A DNA stretch of 64,000 nucleotides from Sphingomonas canadensis (GTDB taxonomy: Bacteria; Pseudomonadota; Alphaproteobacteria; Sphingomonadales; Sphingomonadaceae), in contig NZ_JAPDRA010000007.1 of assembly GCF_026013525.1 (NCBI RefSeq), forward strand, positions 61,118 through 125,117, given 5' to 3'. The number at the start of each line of letters is the position of its first letter. Positions within the stretch are counted from its first letter, which is position 1. This document shows positions 46,036 through 55,534 of the stretch, piece after piece. Position numbers and translations under genes: made by a program. The notes beneath the pieces were generated by a model, which did not search any database, was not told the origin of the DNA, and was given only the letters and a program-made list of their open reading frames with translations.

Positions 46036-48950
46036 TGGATCGCGAGAACCCGCCCCAACGGGCTGGCATTCTCCCCATCGTATGCCGCCGTGTAGGACCC
46101 GGCGAGATAGCTCACATAAGGCGGATCGGCATCGAGCAGGTTGGACGCGTTGATCGCTATCCGGAGCCCGCCAAACGGGCCGTCACGCTCACCGAAATCA
46201 TAGCCGATGTTGAGGTCGAAGGTAGTCCAGGCGGCGACGCGCGCGGAAGGGACAACAAGCTTGTTGGTATAGCCGTCCACATAGTTCGCGAAGAGCGCCG
46301 CGCTGAACCCGCCCTTGCTCCAGACGGCTCGTGCGCGAAGCCTGAGGTCAACCGGGTTTCCTACCGTATCGACGACGTCGATCGCGGCAGCGGTCGCGGT
46401 CAGCTGCTGTCGAATATTGAAGATGAAGGTGCCGACTGCGCCCAGCTCGACGTGCCCGCCCGCCAGATCGAACCCGTAGCTCAGGTCGATGTCCAGCCCG
46501 GATTGCTTCACGACGGAAAGGTTCTGTAGCCTCGCGTCTGCTACGGCGACGAACGTCGCGTTCGCGGGGATGCCGAAGAAGTTGCGATAATATGGGGACG
46601 CCAGCAGTTCGGCGACGCGCGCCGCCGAAGGGTTAGGCTCCAGGATCGGCGCGTAGATATCGCGGTTGATCAGGAAATTCGGGATATTCGCGGAGGGCGT
46701 GGCGATGCGATCGCGATAATCGACGTTGAAATAGGTAGCGCCGATTCTCAGTCCGGGCAGGAATTTCGGCTCGAGATCGGCTCCGAGTGTCCAGGTCGTC
46801 GCCCGTTCCGGACGCAGGTTGGGATCGTTCCCGCGGATGACCAGAATGTTCGAAGTGCCGCCAGCGGCTTGCGGGTCCGCAGCAGGATAGCCGAAGATCG
46901 CGATCGAGCCAGGGTCCTGTCTCAGCTCCGTGAAGGTCGGGGCACGGAATGATTTTCCGTAACTGCCTCGCAGGGTGATTCCCGATACGGGTTCCCAGGA
47001 AAGACCAAGCTTCGGATTGGTCGTCCGGCCGAAATCGCTATAGTCCTCGGCACGCACTGCCGCGGACAAGTCCAGACGGTGAAATCCGGGCAAGGTCGCG
47101 TCGCCCCCGAAAACCGGGATCCTGAGTTCGGCGTACACGCCCTTCACCCTTCGGACGCTGAGCAGCGGCGTCGGCGGCGTGACCGTGGGTGTCAGCGTCG
47201 AGGTATAGGAGATGGTCGCGCCGTAGCCGTAGCGATCCTCGTGGTAGTCGCCACCAACCGCCAGTCGCAGGTCGCCCGCAGGCAAGCGGAATAGGGGCCC
47301 GTCTGCGCGCAGCGTCGCCGACCAGACCACGCCGAAATAATCGATCTTTGTGTAGCCGCGGATGGAGTCGATCGTTGCCCGGTTGGTAGATGGTCCGTCG
47401 CCAAAGAGATTGTAGGCGGTCGAAGGATTGCTGTCTGCCAGCGCAAGCGCCAGCCGGGCGGTGTTGACGCGATTGCCGAGCATCCAGCTTTCATCCTGCC
47501 GGCCCCATGTCCCGTGCGCATCGACGGTCCAGGCGCCGAAACTTGCCTCAAGCCCGGCTGTCGCGCCAAAGGCCCGGACTTGGCCACTCTGCCTCTCGGC
47601 GCCGAGATCCCTGGTGAAGCTGTAGTCGACGCCGACCGGCAAGTGCGTGCCAATAGGATCGAGATAGAAAGCATTGGTGACCGGGACGGTGCGGCGTGCG
47701 TTGCTTTGCGCTCGGGTCGCTTGATCGTAATTCCGCCATGTCCCGAGACCGTTCGCATAGAATCTGAGATTGCCGGTCAGATCCTGGCTTATGGCCGCGA
47801 AGACGGAATGACGGCGCTGCTCCGGCAATATGTCCGTTCCATACCAACCATCCCCCCGGTTGATCGCGCCGCGGCTCAATTGGGCGGCAGTCAGCCCGAC
47901 CCCGTTCTGACCTGACGGAATGGCGAAGTTCACCCCACCGGCGACGATCGTTCCGGGGCTGGAATAACTGCCGCGGCGATCGGGACCGCCAAAGGGACGC
48001 AGGTCGTCAGTCGCAAAATCCCTGTCCGCGGCGCGAAGCCGGTCGCGCTTGTAATACTCGTATGCAAGGACGGCCCGACCGCCCGTCCAACGGGTGCCGA
48101 ACAGCTGGCTGAATTGATATTCCTGCGAGTCCCCGCCGGCAGTGCCGATGCGGAAGCTCGTCTCAGCGCCGCGGAAATTCAGCCGCGGGATAATGTTGAC
48201 CACACCCGCGACCGCGTCCGAGCCATAGATTGCGGAGGATCCGTCGGGCACGATTTCGATCCGCTCGATAATGGATGCGGGGATCATCGAGATATCGCCG
48301 AACGTGCCGCCGCCACCGCCGAGCGGCGGGCGGTCGCCATTGATCAGAACCAGCGTCGACACCTGACCCAGGCCGCGCAAGTTCACACCGGAGCCGCGGG
48401 CGGAGTTTCCATTTCCGATCCCGGTTATCAGTTCGCCGGTGCCTTCATTTGCACCGCCCGCGAAATTCTGCGGGATTGACTGCACAATCTGCTGGGTCGT
48501 CGCAAAGCCGCCTTGGGCGATCTGCTCGCGACCGATGGATATTACGGGAACGCCAACCGGTCCGCTGCCGCGGATGCGCGTGCCGGTGACGAGGATTTCG
48601 CCTTGGTCCTCAGCGGGTGCGTTTCCCTCTCGCTCGACATCGTCGCGCCGGACGACCAGCGTGTTGCCGACGAAGACCACGCGCAGGCGGCTCCCGCGCA
48701 ACAGCTGCGAGACGGCTTGGTCGGGGCGGAAGCGCCCCTTGAGCGCCGGCGCCTGAAGGCCGTCCACGAGCTCGGTCGGTGCGATGACCTGCGTGCCGGA
48801 TTGCTGCGCGACCGCGCGCAACGCCGTGCCCAGGTCCTGGCTTGGCATGTCGAATTCACGCGTACTGTCTGCCTGAGCGAACGCCGCCGGCGCGATCATG
48901 ACCATCGCCGAGCCTGCCAAGGCCAGCGCACCCGATTTCCCCATCCGCAT
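46017..48950 (-). CDS. TonB-dependent receptor with N-terminal signalling (STN) domain
   Basis: Outer-membrane transporter of 977 residues, the likely importer of the lasso peptide. After the signal peptide (ending AAFAQA) comes an STN domain (FDMPSQDLGTALRAVAQQSG and LLRGSRLRVVFVGNTLVV), which transmits ligand binding to FecR. Next are the TonB box (EILVTGTRI), the plug (VNLRGLGQVSTLVLINGDR) and a long barrel ending AIQITKKW with a terminal aromatic. Co-directional with fecR and the sigma factor gene, forming a surface-signalling set. Confidence 0.92.
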   Translation of the reverse strand: MRMGKSGALALAGSAMVMIAPAAFAQADSTREFDMPSQDLGTALRAVAQQSGTQVIAPTELVDGLQAPALKGRFRPDQAVSQLLRGSRLRVVFVGNTLVVRRDDVEREGNAPAEDQGEILVTGTRIRGSGPVGVPVISIGREQIAQGGFATTQQIVQSIPQNFAGGANEGTGELITGIGNGNSARGSGVNLRGLGQVSTLVLINGDRPPLGGGGGTFGDISMIPASIIERIEIVPDGSSAIYGSDAVAGVVNIIPRLNFRGAETSFRIGTAGGDSQEYQFSQLFGTRWTGGRAVLAYEYYKRDRLRAADRDFATDDLRPFGGPDRRGSYSSPGTIVAGGVNFAIPSGQNGVGLTAAQLSRGAINRGDGWYGTDILPEQRRHSVFAAISQDLTGNLRFYANGLGTWRNYDQATRAQSNARRTVPVTNAFYLDPIGTHLPVGVDYSFTRDLGAERQSGQVRAFGATAGLEASFGAWTVDAHGTWGRQDESWMLGNRVNTARLALALADSNPSTAYNLFGDGPSTNRATIDSIRGYTKIDYFGVVWSATLRADGPLFRLPAGDLRLAVGGDYHEDRYGYGATISYTSTLTPTVTPPTPLLSVRRVKGVYAELRIPVFGGDATLPGFHRLDLSAAVRAEDYSDFGRTTNPKLGLSWEPVSGITLRGSYGKSFRAPTFTELRQDPGSIAIFGYPAADPQAAGGTSNILVIRGNDPNLRPERATTWTLGADLEPKFLPGLRIGATYFNVDYRDRIATPSANIPNFLINRDIYAPILEPNPSAARVAELLASPYYRNFFGIPANATFVAVADARLQNLSVVKQSGLDIDLSYGFDLAGGHVELGAVGTFIFNIRQQLTATAAAIDVVDTVGNPVDLRLRARAVWSKGGFSAALFANYVDGYTNKLVVPSARVAAWTTFDLNIGYDFGERDGPFGGLRIAINASNLLDADPPYVSYLAGSYTAAYDGENASPLGRVLAIQITKKW

Positions 48951-49022
48951 ATATCGCTCCCCACTTTCAGCGCCGCCGATTTGGCGGTCTGGGGTGGGAG
49001 ACGAGGTTGCGCGGAAAACCCG

Positions 49023-49039
49023 CCCGAAATTATTCCGGG
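49023..49039 (-). other. Hairpin in the fecR-receptor gap
   Basis: CCCGGAA-TAA-TTTCGGG (minus strand) is a 7-bp stem with one G-T pair, just after the fecR stop and followed by CGGGTTTTC. It may be a weak terminator/attenuator, or its GGAATAA could be part of an ECF promoter for the receptor. About 100 bp separate the two genes. Confidence 0.35.
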
Positions 49040-49049
49040 AGCGCCAGGA

Positions 49050-50054
49050 TCATGGGCGGTGAAGGATCAGATCGCCTTGCGGCGACCGCTCGACACGCAG
49101 CGAGAAGGCTGCGGCCAAGGCAGCGGCAAGCTCATCGACAGGAAGCGGCCGAAACCCGCCGGTCACGCGTTGCGCCGCGAGCGACGGATCGCCCAGGCGG
49201 ATCTTGCGCTGCGAGTAGCGATTGGTCTGCTCGAGGACGTCCCCGAGCGGCACGCCGTCGAAATCGAGCATGCCGGAGACCCATTGCTGCAACCCCGGCG
49301 AGGCCTTTGCCACCTGCGGGCGGCGGGTCAGGTCGGTGAAGCACTCGCCGGGCGCGAGCCGCGTGACTGCCGCGACGCTGCCGGCGGGCGCCAGCCCGCG
49401 GACATCGACCGAACCCCGAAACAGGCTGACCCTCACCCCTCCCGGCTCGAACCCGACGTCGAACAAGGTCCCGAGCGCCGTTACGGTCCGGCCGCCTGCC
49501 TCAACCCGGAACGGGCGTGCAGGATCGTGCGCGACATCGAACCGTGCGCGGCCCCGGACGAGCCGGACCTGACGCAGATCGCCCGACAGGCGCACCTCGA
49601 TCGCGCTGTCGGTATCGAGCGTCACCGTCGAGCCGTCGGCGAGCTTCACGGTGCGGATCTCTCCCACCCGCGTTTCCTGCGGTTCGGCAAGCGCCACCAC
49701 CGCGCCGCCAGGCACGCCGCTTGGCGAGCGCAGAAACCAGAACCCGGCCACAACGACCAGCAACAGCGCAATCGCCGCGAAAGCCGGCCGGGCACCTGGC
49801 ATCTCCCAGATTGGAGGCCGCCGCTCGGGCAGGTGCCGGTTGCGCCCCATCTCGGTGTCGGCGAGCCCGCCCGTCTCGAGCCATTGGCCGCCCGCCTGCT
49901 CATAGGCTTCGCGGTGCGCCGGATCGGCGTCGCGCCAGCGCTCGAACTCGGGACGCAACGCCTCGCGATCGGGGCCCCGCATCCGCGCGAACCACATCCC
50001 GGCCTGCTTGATCACGGCGGGGCTGCGGCTGTCCTTCGGTCCCGAACCCGGCAT
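49050..50054 (-). CDS. FecR-type anti-sigma regulator
   Basis: Single-pass inner-membrane signal transducer of 334 residues. The cytosolic N-terminus has the DUF4880-like FecR helix (AGMWFARMRGPDREALRPEFERW), one membrane helix (FAAIALLLVVVAGFWFL), then the periplasmic FecR domain (RTVKLADGSTVTLDTDSAIEV and VRGRARFDVAHDPARPFRV) and a C-terminal STN-like segment. The start at ATG 50054 overlaps the sigma factor stop (TGATG), so the two proteins are made together. Confidence 0.92.
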   Translation of the reverse strand: MPGSGPKDSRSPAVIKQAGMWFARMRGPDREALRPEFERWRDADPAHREAYEQAGGQWLETGGLADTEMGRNRHLPERRPPIWEMPGARPAFAAIALLLVVVAGFWFLRSPSGVPGGAVVALAEPQETRVGEIRTVKLADGSTVTLDTDSAIEVRLSGDLRQVRLVRGRARFDVAHDPARPFRVEAGGRTVTALGTLFDVGFEPGGVRVSLFRGSVDVRGLAPAGSVAAVTRLAPGECFTDLTRRPQVAKASPGLQQWVSGMLDFDGVPLGDVLEQTNRYSQRKIRLGDPSLAAQRVTGGFRPLPVDELAAALAAAFSLRVERSPQGDLILHRP

Positions 50055-50644
50055 CAATCCCTGCCCGCGTGCTGAAGGAGCATCGTCATCGCCTTGGCCA
50101 TCTGCTTCTCAATACCCGAGACGGACATGCCGGTCCGTTCGGCGATTTCGTTGTAGCTGAGGCCGTCGAGGCGATGCGCCATGAATATTTCCCGAGTCTT
50201 GGGCTTCATCCGACGCATTACCGCCTCGATGCGCGCAAGACTATCGCGTGCTTCAAGACGCGACACTTCATTTGCCGCCGAAATGGCGTCTTCCTCGAAC
50301 GGGACGTGCATCAGCTCGCCGCGACCTGCCGCGCTCTTTGCACGGTCGCGCAGGAGGTTGCGCGCCACTTGCCGCAGGAAAGCGCGGGGACGCGCGATTG
50401 GCTCGGTTCGCGTCTGCTCGCTCTGCGCCAGTCGGAGAAACACTTCCTGAGCGATATCGCCCGCGTCTTCCCGATTGGAACGATGGCGGGTGATGAACCG
50501 AACGAGCGCATGGCGTTCATCCCGATAGATCATCTCCAGTCCGAGCGGACCTGGCGCACCGTCGTCGGGATCGCCGAACGCCGGCACGGTCGAGGGTGCA
50601 GGCGGCTGCATCAAGCCGCTCCGCATCCAAGAACCCGTTCGCAT
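50054..50644 (-). CDS. ECF sigma factor (FecI-like)
   Basis: Extracytoplasmic-function sigma factor, up to 196 residues. Region 2 reads VRFITRHRSNREDAGDIAQEVFLRL and region 4 LDGLSYNEIAERTGMSVSGIEKQMAKAM, the FecI pattern. The exact start is uncertain: ATGs at 50644, 50626 and 50611 are all possible and the first 20 residues are not conserved-looking. Heads the sigma-fecR-receptor-isopeptidase transcription unit and should activate it when the receptor binds its ligand. Confidence 0.9.
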   Translation of the reverse strand: MRTGSWMRSGLMQPPAPSTVPAFGDPDDGAPGPLGLEMIYRDERHALVRFITRHRSNREDAGDIAQEVFLRLAQSEQTRTEPIARPRAFLRQVARNLLRDRAKSAAGRGELMHVPFEEDAISAANEVSRLEARDSLARIEAVMRRMKPKTREIFMAHRLDGLSYNEIAERTGMSVSGIEKQMAKAMTMLLQHAGRD

Positions 50645-50851
50645 CCCCGTCCGACCACGACGTCCATCGCCCCGCCTCCCATTTGCGAAGCGGGCCGGCA
50701 GGAGCCGGGTGTTGAGAACAAGTTTGAGGACTTGCGCCGACGCCTTTAGCCGCGAACGGCCTGAACATGCGCGTCGGCCACCCGGCCGCTAGTGCCTGGA
50801 TAGGGATCTCAAACGAGGTTCTCACGCCTCGGCGCCACACTTTGAGCGGCG

Positions 50852-50875
50852 CGTTCCAAGACTAGGATTGGAACG
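50852..50875. repeat. Inverted repeat CGTTCCAA...TTGGAACG
   Basis: Perfect 8-bp arms with an 8-base loop (GACTAGGA) in the gene-poor stretch between the sigma factor and lysR. Function unknown. Confidence 0.45.
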
Positions 50876-51266
50876 GATCAAAAGGCAAGCCAATCAGGAA
50901 AACAGGGAATCGCAACCACTTCGGTGGAATCTTCGCGGTCCCTGCGGCCAAAAGGTCGCACGCGCCACAGGCGCAGAAAGGAGCGCACCCTTGCAGACGG
51001 ACGGCCGTCGCGGCGGCGTGCGCGCGGGCCTGGGGGCCAGCCGCCGCCGTGACCCCCGGCCGGTCGCAAGTGTGCCACGCGGGCCAAAAAAGGCGCGGAC
51101 CCTGACGCCTTCGCAGAAGGCGCAGCGCACGCTCCTCTGATCCCCCGCGTTCCACTCCTTGTCGCCCATTCGGCTAGGCGTTCGAAGCGTCAACATCGTG
51201 CGGCAATACGGACAATTGTCGCCGGCGAGGAAAGCGCGTGGCCAAAATTGTTTGATGGGCGCCCTT
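50876..51266. other. Gene-poor, oddly composed stretch before lysR
   Basis: The 720 bp from 50645 to 51364 hold no secure gene. Two overlapping frames are open: a 90-residue + frame (50868-51140, TTG start, very basic) and a 125-residue minus frame from ATG 51271 to 50894 with two CxxC pairs (CPYC and CAFC). Both could be chance in GC-rich DNA, but I recall near-identical sequence from other sphingomonads, which argues for conserved DNA or RNA of the mobile element. I call neither a gene. Confidence 0.35.
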
Positions 51267-51282
51267 CCCATTTCTTGGAATA
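51267..51282. repeat. 16-bp motif CCCATTTCTTGGAATA, copy 2 (upstream of lysR)
   Basis: Exact match to the copy upstream of luxI (39062-39077). Here it also forms TTCC-N8-GGAA with the two preceding bases. It lies 83 bp before the lysR start. Confidence 0.6.
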
Positions 51283-51364
51283 GCGGCCGTTTACCAAATA
51301 CATGATCTTCGCGCCCGTCCATCTGGCGGCAACCCTGCCGCCGCTGGAGAGCGGAAAAGCGCCG

Positions 51365-52264
51365 ATGATCGAAGTTCATTTGCTGCGCTACGCGCTGGCG
51401 GCTGCCGACAGCGGCAGCTTCAGCCAGGCGGCCGACCGGTTCGGGATCAAGCAATCGACGCTCAGCAAGCGCATCCATTATCTGGAGGACCGGCTCGGCG
51501 TCGCGCTGTTCCGCCGCTCGAGCCGCGGTGTGGTGCCCACAGACCCCGGTCCCGGCATTCTCCGCAAGGCCCGCCAGATCGTCGAAGATATAGACGCTCT
51601 CGACCAGGACTGCGCGGCGATCGCGCGGGGCACGGCCGGCCTGTTGCGGTTCGGCTTCCACGGCTCGCTCGGAAGCGGCGACCTCTCCGCCGTCGTTCGG
51701 GACTTCCGCGCGGCGTGGCCGGATGTGGAGCTGGCCGCGCGCGAGCGCAGTCGATCGCGGCTGCTGCGTGCGCTGGAGCGCGACCAGCTCGACTTTGCGG
51801 TGATGAGCGGACAGGCAGCGCGCCCCGGCATCGTCTCGCTGTCCTTCTGGAGCGAGCAGGTGATGATCGGCCTGGCCCGCGGCGATCCGCTGTGCGGATG
51901 CGATCCGCTCTACTGGTCCGATCTGCGCGGTATGACCTTCGTGATCAGCAAGGTCGATCCGGGCCCTTTCCTCAACGACCTGGTCGCCTCCCGGCTCTCG
52001 GGTCCGGGCTTCGGCCCCAGCGTCAAGGTCCAGGATGTCCGGCGCGAGAATCTGTTCTCGTTCGCGGGGAATGGCTGCTGCGTCGTCACGACGGGCATCG
52101 CGCGCGAAGATGACGATCTGGTGCTCCGCCCCGTGCATGACGCGTTCGGCGCCACTCATCTCGAGCAAGCGATCCATTGGCGCCGGGATAATGACAGCGC
52201 CGCGCTGCGGCGTTTCCTGGAGATGCTGGCGCACCGCTACGGGCGTCCATTGCCGTCCCACTGA
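51365..52264 (+). CDS. LysR-family transcriptional regulator
   Basis: DNA-binding regulator of 299 residues. The N-terminal HTH reads LAAADSGSFSQAADRFGIKQSTLSKRIHYLEDRLG, followed by the co-inducer domain (LLRFGFHGSLGSGDL, and so on). ATG 51365 is chosen because it places the HTH at residues 5-40 as usual; a frame from 51302 adds 21 residues. From memory, LysR genes of this type often accompany the trb operon of sphingomonad integrative elements, so it may be backbone rather than cargo. It may act at the 16-bp motif shared with luxI. Confidence 0.9.
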   Translation: MIEVHLLRYALAAADSGSFSQAADRFGIKQSTLSKRIHYLEDRLGVALFRRSSRGVVPTDPGPGILRKARQIVEDIDALDQDCAAIARGTAGLLRFGFHGSLGSGDLSAVVRDFRAAWPDVELAARERSRSRLLRALERDQLDFAVMSGQAARPGIVSLSFWSEQVMIGLARGDPLCGCDPLYWSDLRGMTFVISKVDPGPFLNDLVASRLSGPGFGPSVKVQDVRRENLFSFAGNGCCVVTTGIAREDDDLVLRPVHDAFGATHLEQAIHWRRDNDSAALRRFLEMLAHRYGRPLPSH

Positions 52265-52364
52265 GCGCAACCAGAAATTCGAAGGGCCGCCGCGCAAGGG
52301 GGATGCGCGGCGACCCTTCCCGCTTACCGGCTCGTCCCAGGGGGCGCGGGACGGCCGGAGCGGA

Positions 52365-55300
52365 TCAGCGAAGGCTGGTGATGCTATTCGTCGCCTGGTT
52401 GCCGACCGCGACCGCGCTCACCTGGTTGCCGGTGAGGGCAAAGCTGCTGCCGGTCATCGATCCGAACGGCAGGGTCAGCTGATTGCCCGTCGCGATCGCC
52501 GTCACCGGACCATAGTTGGTCTGGCTGCTGACTATCGCGACGCTACCGGGCTGCCCGAACGAGGACAGGCTCGCCGCATTGGTCGCGGTGTTGCCATAGG
52601 CCGCAGCCGAGACATTGTTGCCGCCGATCGTCATCGACGCCTGGTTCATGCCGGTGAGAGGGCCGTTGAATGCCGCGCCGACCAGGCTGTTCGAGGCCGA
52701 AGCCGTCACGCTGCCATAGTTGGTCTGGGCGTTGAGCAGCGGCGCACCCGCGTCCGCCCAGATCTCGAACCGGCTGACCTCGGACGTGGCGGTTACCGGC
52801 GACGGCACACTTCCGTGCACCACAAGCTGGCTGTCGGCCGCATTGCCGCGCGCCAGCGCGCTGGTCGCATTGCCGTCGATCCCGACCGACGAGGCGTCGA
52901 TCATCGGCATCGCGGGGAATTGCGATGCGCGGTAGCCGGCATCCAGCGACGCGTTCGCCGCGACACTCGCGGTGCTGGTCTGCATGTTGCCGAGCCCGCC
53001 CGCCACGCCGCCGCCCAGCGTGTCGATCGTGACGAGGTTTACGGCGCGGTTCGCATTCGCCTCGGCGACGGTCGTGTTGGCGTCGATCGCGAAGCGTGAG
53101 CCGGCCATGCCGATCCCGCTGTCGGTGTTCTCGATCGAGGTGACGGCATCGGCCGAAATGCTGCCGCCTGCGAACTGCAGATTGCCGAGCACATGGTCGC
53201 CCGAGATGCCGGGGCTCGAGACGATCGAGACGCGGGTGTTGCGGCCCGTCAGCGATCCCGCATCGACAGCATCGACCGCGAGGCGGTTGTCGGCCTCGTT
53301 GATGCCGGCATAGGCATGGTTGGTGTTGTCCTTCACCGAGACGCTCGAGCCATCCAGCGATCCGGGCGCGACAAGCGCCTGGGTCGACTGGGCGGTGCCG
53401 ATCACCTGACCATATTGCGCCGAAGACAGGGCCGTGCCGGGTGCCGGCGTGTCCGCCGATCCGAGGCTGACCGCGCTCAGCGACAGCCGGTTGGCGACGG
53501 TGTTGCCGATGATCGTCGAGGCGACGCCATTGCCCTCGACAGCATAGGCCGAGCCATAGGCGCGATAGTCGCCGAGCATGCCGAAGCGACCCGACACCGC
53601 GCTGTTGATCTCGACCGCATCCTCCACCGAGCCCGACAGGCCGAGCTTCTGGCTGCTGGCCAGCGCATAGTCGGCGGCGGCGCCATAGCCTTCGATCAGG
53701 GGTCCGGAGACCGCCTCGCCATGCCCGCTGCCATTGGCGAAGCTGGTGCCGGTCACGCTCATGCTGTTCGACGCCGAATTGCCGACCGCGTTGCCGACCA
53801 GCACATTGTCGCGGACCGACAGTCCGGACTCGATCACGGTCGCGGGAAGCGCGAGAATGACGCCGAGCGGCCAGGCACCGCCGCCCGCCTCGACCCGGAT
53901 CTCGCCGTTGCCGCTCTGGACATTGTTGAGATCGGCGCTGGTGCGCAGCAGCGGCGCGCTGAGGGTGAGGCCGTTCGTCGCGGCGTTGCCGGTCGCGGCG
54001 ACGCTGACCATGTTACCGTTGGCGGCGAGTGACGACCGCTCGACGGGCGAGAGCACGCCGAGCTTGAGGGCGCTGGTGGAGCCTGCGCCGATGCTGGACT
54101 CCCCGAAGTCCTGCACATTGTGGACGCTGAACGGGGCGGTGACGCTGGAGCTGTTGTCGAACCCGGCGGACGCGGTGCCGACCGGACCCGAACCCGGAAG
54201 CCCGAACGTATCGACGGTGCCGGCTTCGACGGTCAGCTGGTTGCGCTCCGCAAGATTGGCGACCGCGACGGCGCGCGCGCTATTGTCCGAGAGCGACGCC
54301 TGAGCGTTCGTCATGGCGCCCAGGATGTTGGTCCGGATGCCGCCGACGGTATCGGCCTCGACATCGGTCGCACCGGCACGCTGGACAGCGGTCAGGTTGG
54401 CGACCGCGCCGCTTCCCGAAACCGTGCCGACGCGCAGCGACATCGCGTTGTCGGACTGGTTGCCATAGCCGCCGGCGACCAGTGCGTCGCCGTCATGCCG
54501 CGCGGTGGAAGCCGACAGCGACCCGAACACGACCAGGTGGAAGGGATCGGAACCGTCGTTTTCGCCCGCGCGAACGGTAACCGCGCCGTCCTGCTGCTGG
54601 TGGGTGAGCGTCGCGAAGGTCGCCGAGATCGTCGGGTCGCCATCGGCCGAGCCCGGAACCAGCGAGACCGGGCCGCCATCCGCGGAACCGAATGCACTCG
54701 CCCCGGTGACGGTGAAGTCGCTGGAGAAAGCGTTGCCATAGCCGAGCGCCCGGACGAGGTTGTCCGTCATCGCGAGATCGCTGCCGAAGGTGGCGGCGGT
54801 GCCGATGCGCACCGCCGCCATGTTGGTCGAGGTGACCGCCGAGCGCGTGTCGTTCGACTGGAAGCCGATTATGCCGCCAGCTGCCGGCTGCTGGAGCCCT
54901 TCGAGCGACAGGATGGCCGCGGCATCGTTGCCGAGTGCCTGGGCATCGAGCCGGTTGTCGGCGACCGCGACGCTGTTGGCGCGGCTGGTGTCGATATTGA
55001 TGCCGAGCGTGCCGCCGGTGCTGAGCGCCGTCGCGATCGAGGTGGCGCCGCGCTGGGTAGTGACCAGGAGTGCGTCGCCATCGGCGGTGACCGCACGATT
55101 GCCCGAGGTGAGATGGGTGACCGCGCGCTGGCCGCCGAGCTCGGCGGAGTCGATCGAGAGCGCGCTGTCCGACCGATTGGCGCGGACCGATGCGGTGACG
55201 CCGTTGGCGCGCAGCGCGATATCGGAGGTCTGGGCGGGAGGCGCGGCCAGCACAATCTCGAAGCCGCTGGTATCGGCGAGTGCGCGAACATGGTCGGTGC

Positions 55301-55442
55301 GCTGGTGGTCGGCGACGACGCGGGTTCCGCTGACCTGGTCGGCGGACTGCGCCGAAGCGGGCGTGACGGCCAGCATTGCGGCAAGCGCGGCGGTGGCGCC
55401 GCCGATCATCAGCGCGGTGCGGGAATGAGTGATACGGGACAT
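52365..55442 (-). CDS. hfaD: HfaD-like holdfast anchor/adhesin, very large
   Basis: Secreted repeat protein of 1025 residues. A signal peptide (ALMIGGATAALAAMLAVTPASAQ) is followed by about ten imperfect units, each with a motif of the form DN-x-hydrophobic-x-A-x-GN-x-A-x-N, for example GNTATNAAS, GNQATNSIT, GNAATNGLT, GNSASNSMS and GNTVANRLS. The Asn/Ser/Ala-rich beta-prone composition recalls curli-like or beta-solenoid surface proteins. The name rests mainly on gene order hfaA-hfaB-hfaD, the same as the Caulobacter holdfast-anchor operon; the protein is more than twice the length I expect for HfaD. Low-similarity extracellular adhesin is the safe description. Confidence 0.7.
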   Translation of the reverse strand: MSRITHSRTALMIGGATAALAAMLAVTPASAQSADQVSGTRVVADHQRTDHVRALADTSGFEIVLAAPPAQTSDIALRANGVTASVRANRSDSALSIDSAELGGQRAVTHLTSGNRAVTADGDALLVTTQRGATSIATALSTGGTLGINIDTSRANSVAVADNRLDAQALGNDAAAILSLEGLQQPAAGGIIGFQSNDTRSAVTSTNMAAVRIGTAATFGSDLAMTDNLVRALGYGNAFSSDFTVTGASAFGSADGGPVSLVPGSADGDPTISATFATLTHQQQDGAVTVRAGENDGSDPFHLVVFGSLSASTARHDGDALVAGGYGNQSDNAMSLRVGTVSGSGAVANLTAVQRAGATDVEADTVGGIRTNILGAMTNAQASLSDNSARAVAVANLAERNQLTVEAGTVDTFGLPGSGPVGTASAGFDNSSSVTAPFSVHNVQDFGESSIGAGSTSALKLGVLSPVERSSLAANGNMVSVAATGNAATNGLTLSAPLLRTSADLNNVQSGNGEIRVEAGGGAWPLGVILALPATVIESGLSVRDNVLVGNAVGNSASNSMSVTGTSFANGSGHGEAVSGPLIEGYGAAADYALASSQKLGLSGSVEDAVEINSAVSGRFGMLGDYRAYGSAYAVEGNGVASTIIGNTVANRLSLSAVSLGSADTPAPGTALSSAQYGQVIGTAQSTQALVAPGSLDGSSVSVKDNTNHAYAGINEADNRLAVDAVDAGSLTGRNTRVSIVSSPGISGDHVLGNLQFAGGSISADAVTSIENTDSGIGMAGSRFAIDANTTVAEANANRAVNLVTIDTLGGGVAGGLGNMQTSTASVAANASLDAGYRASQFPAMPMIDASSVGIDGNATSALARGNAADSQLVVHGSVPSPVTATSEVSRFEIWADAGAPLLNAQTNYGSVTASASNSLVGAAFNGPLTGMNQASMTIGGNNVSAAAYGNTATNAASLSSFGQPGSVAIVSSQTNYGPVTAIATGNQLTLPFGSMTGSSFALTGNQVSAVAVGNQATNSITSLR

Positions 55443-55534
55443 GGGGATACTCCGGTTCAGGGGATAAGGGGCAGTCGGTGAGGGTCTTCAGGCTGTCGGG
55501 TGGGCGCCTCCCTGGGACTTGAGGGACGGGCTGC

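Noticed and set aside
52365..55442. Regular motif spacing in this region as a CRISPR array
   Set aside because: Periodicity is at protein level with degenerate DNA repeats; no constant 24-40 bp repeat with unique spacers is present anywhere in the window.
54120..55481. 453-codon + frame opposite hfaD
   Set aside because: Arises from the repetitive GC-rich antisense; the minus frame has a signal peptide and ordered repeats.
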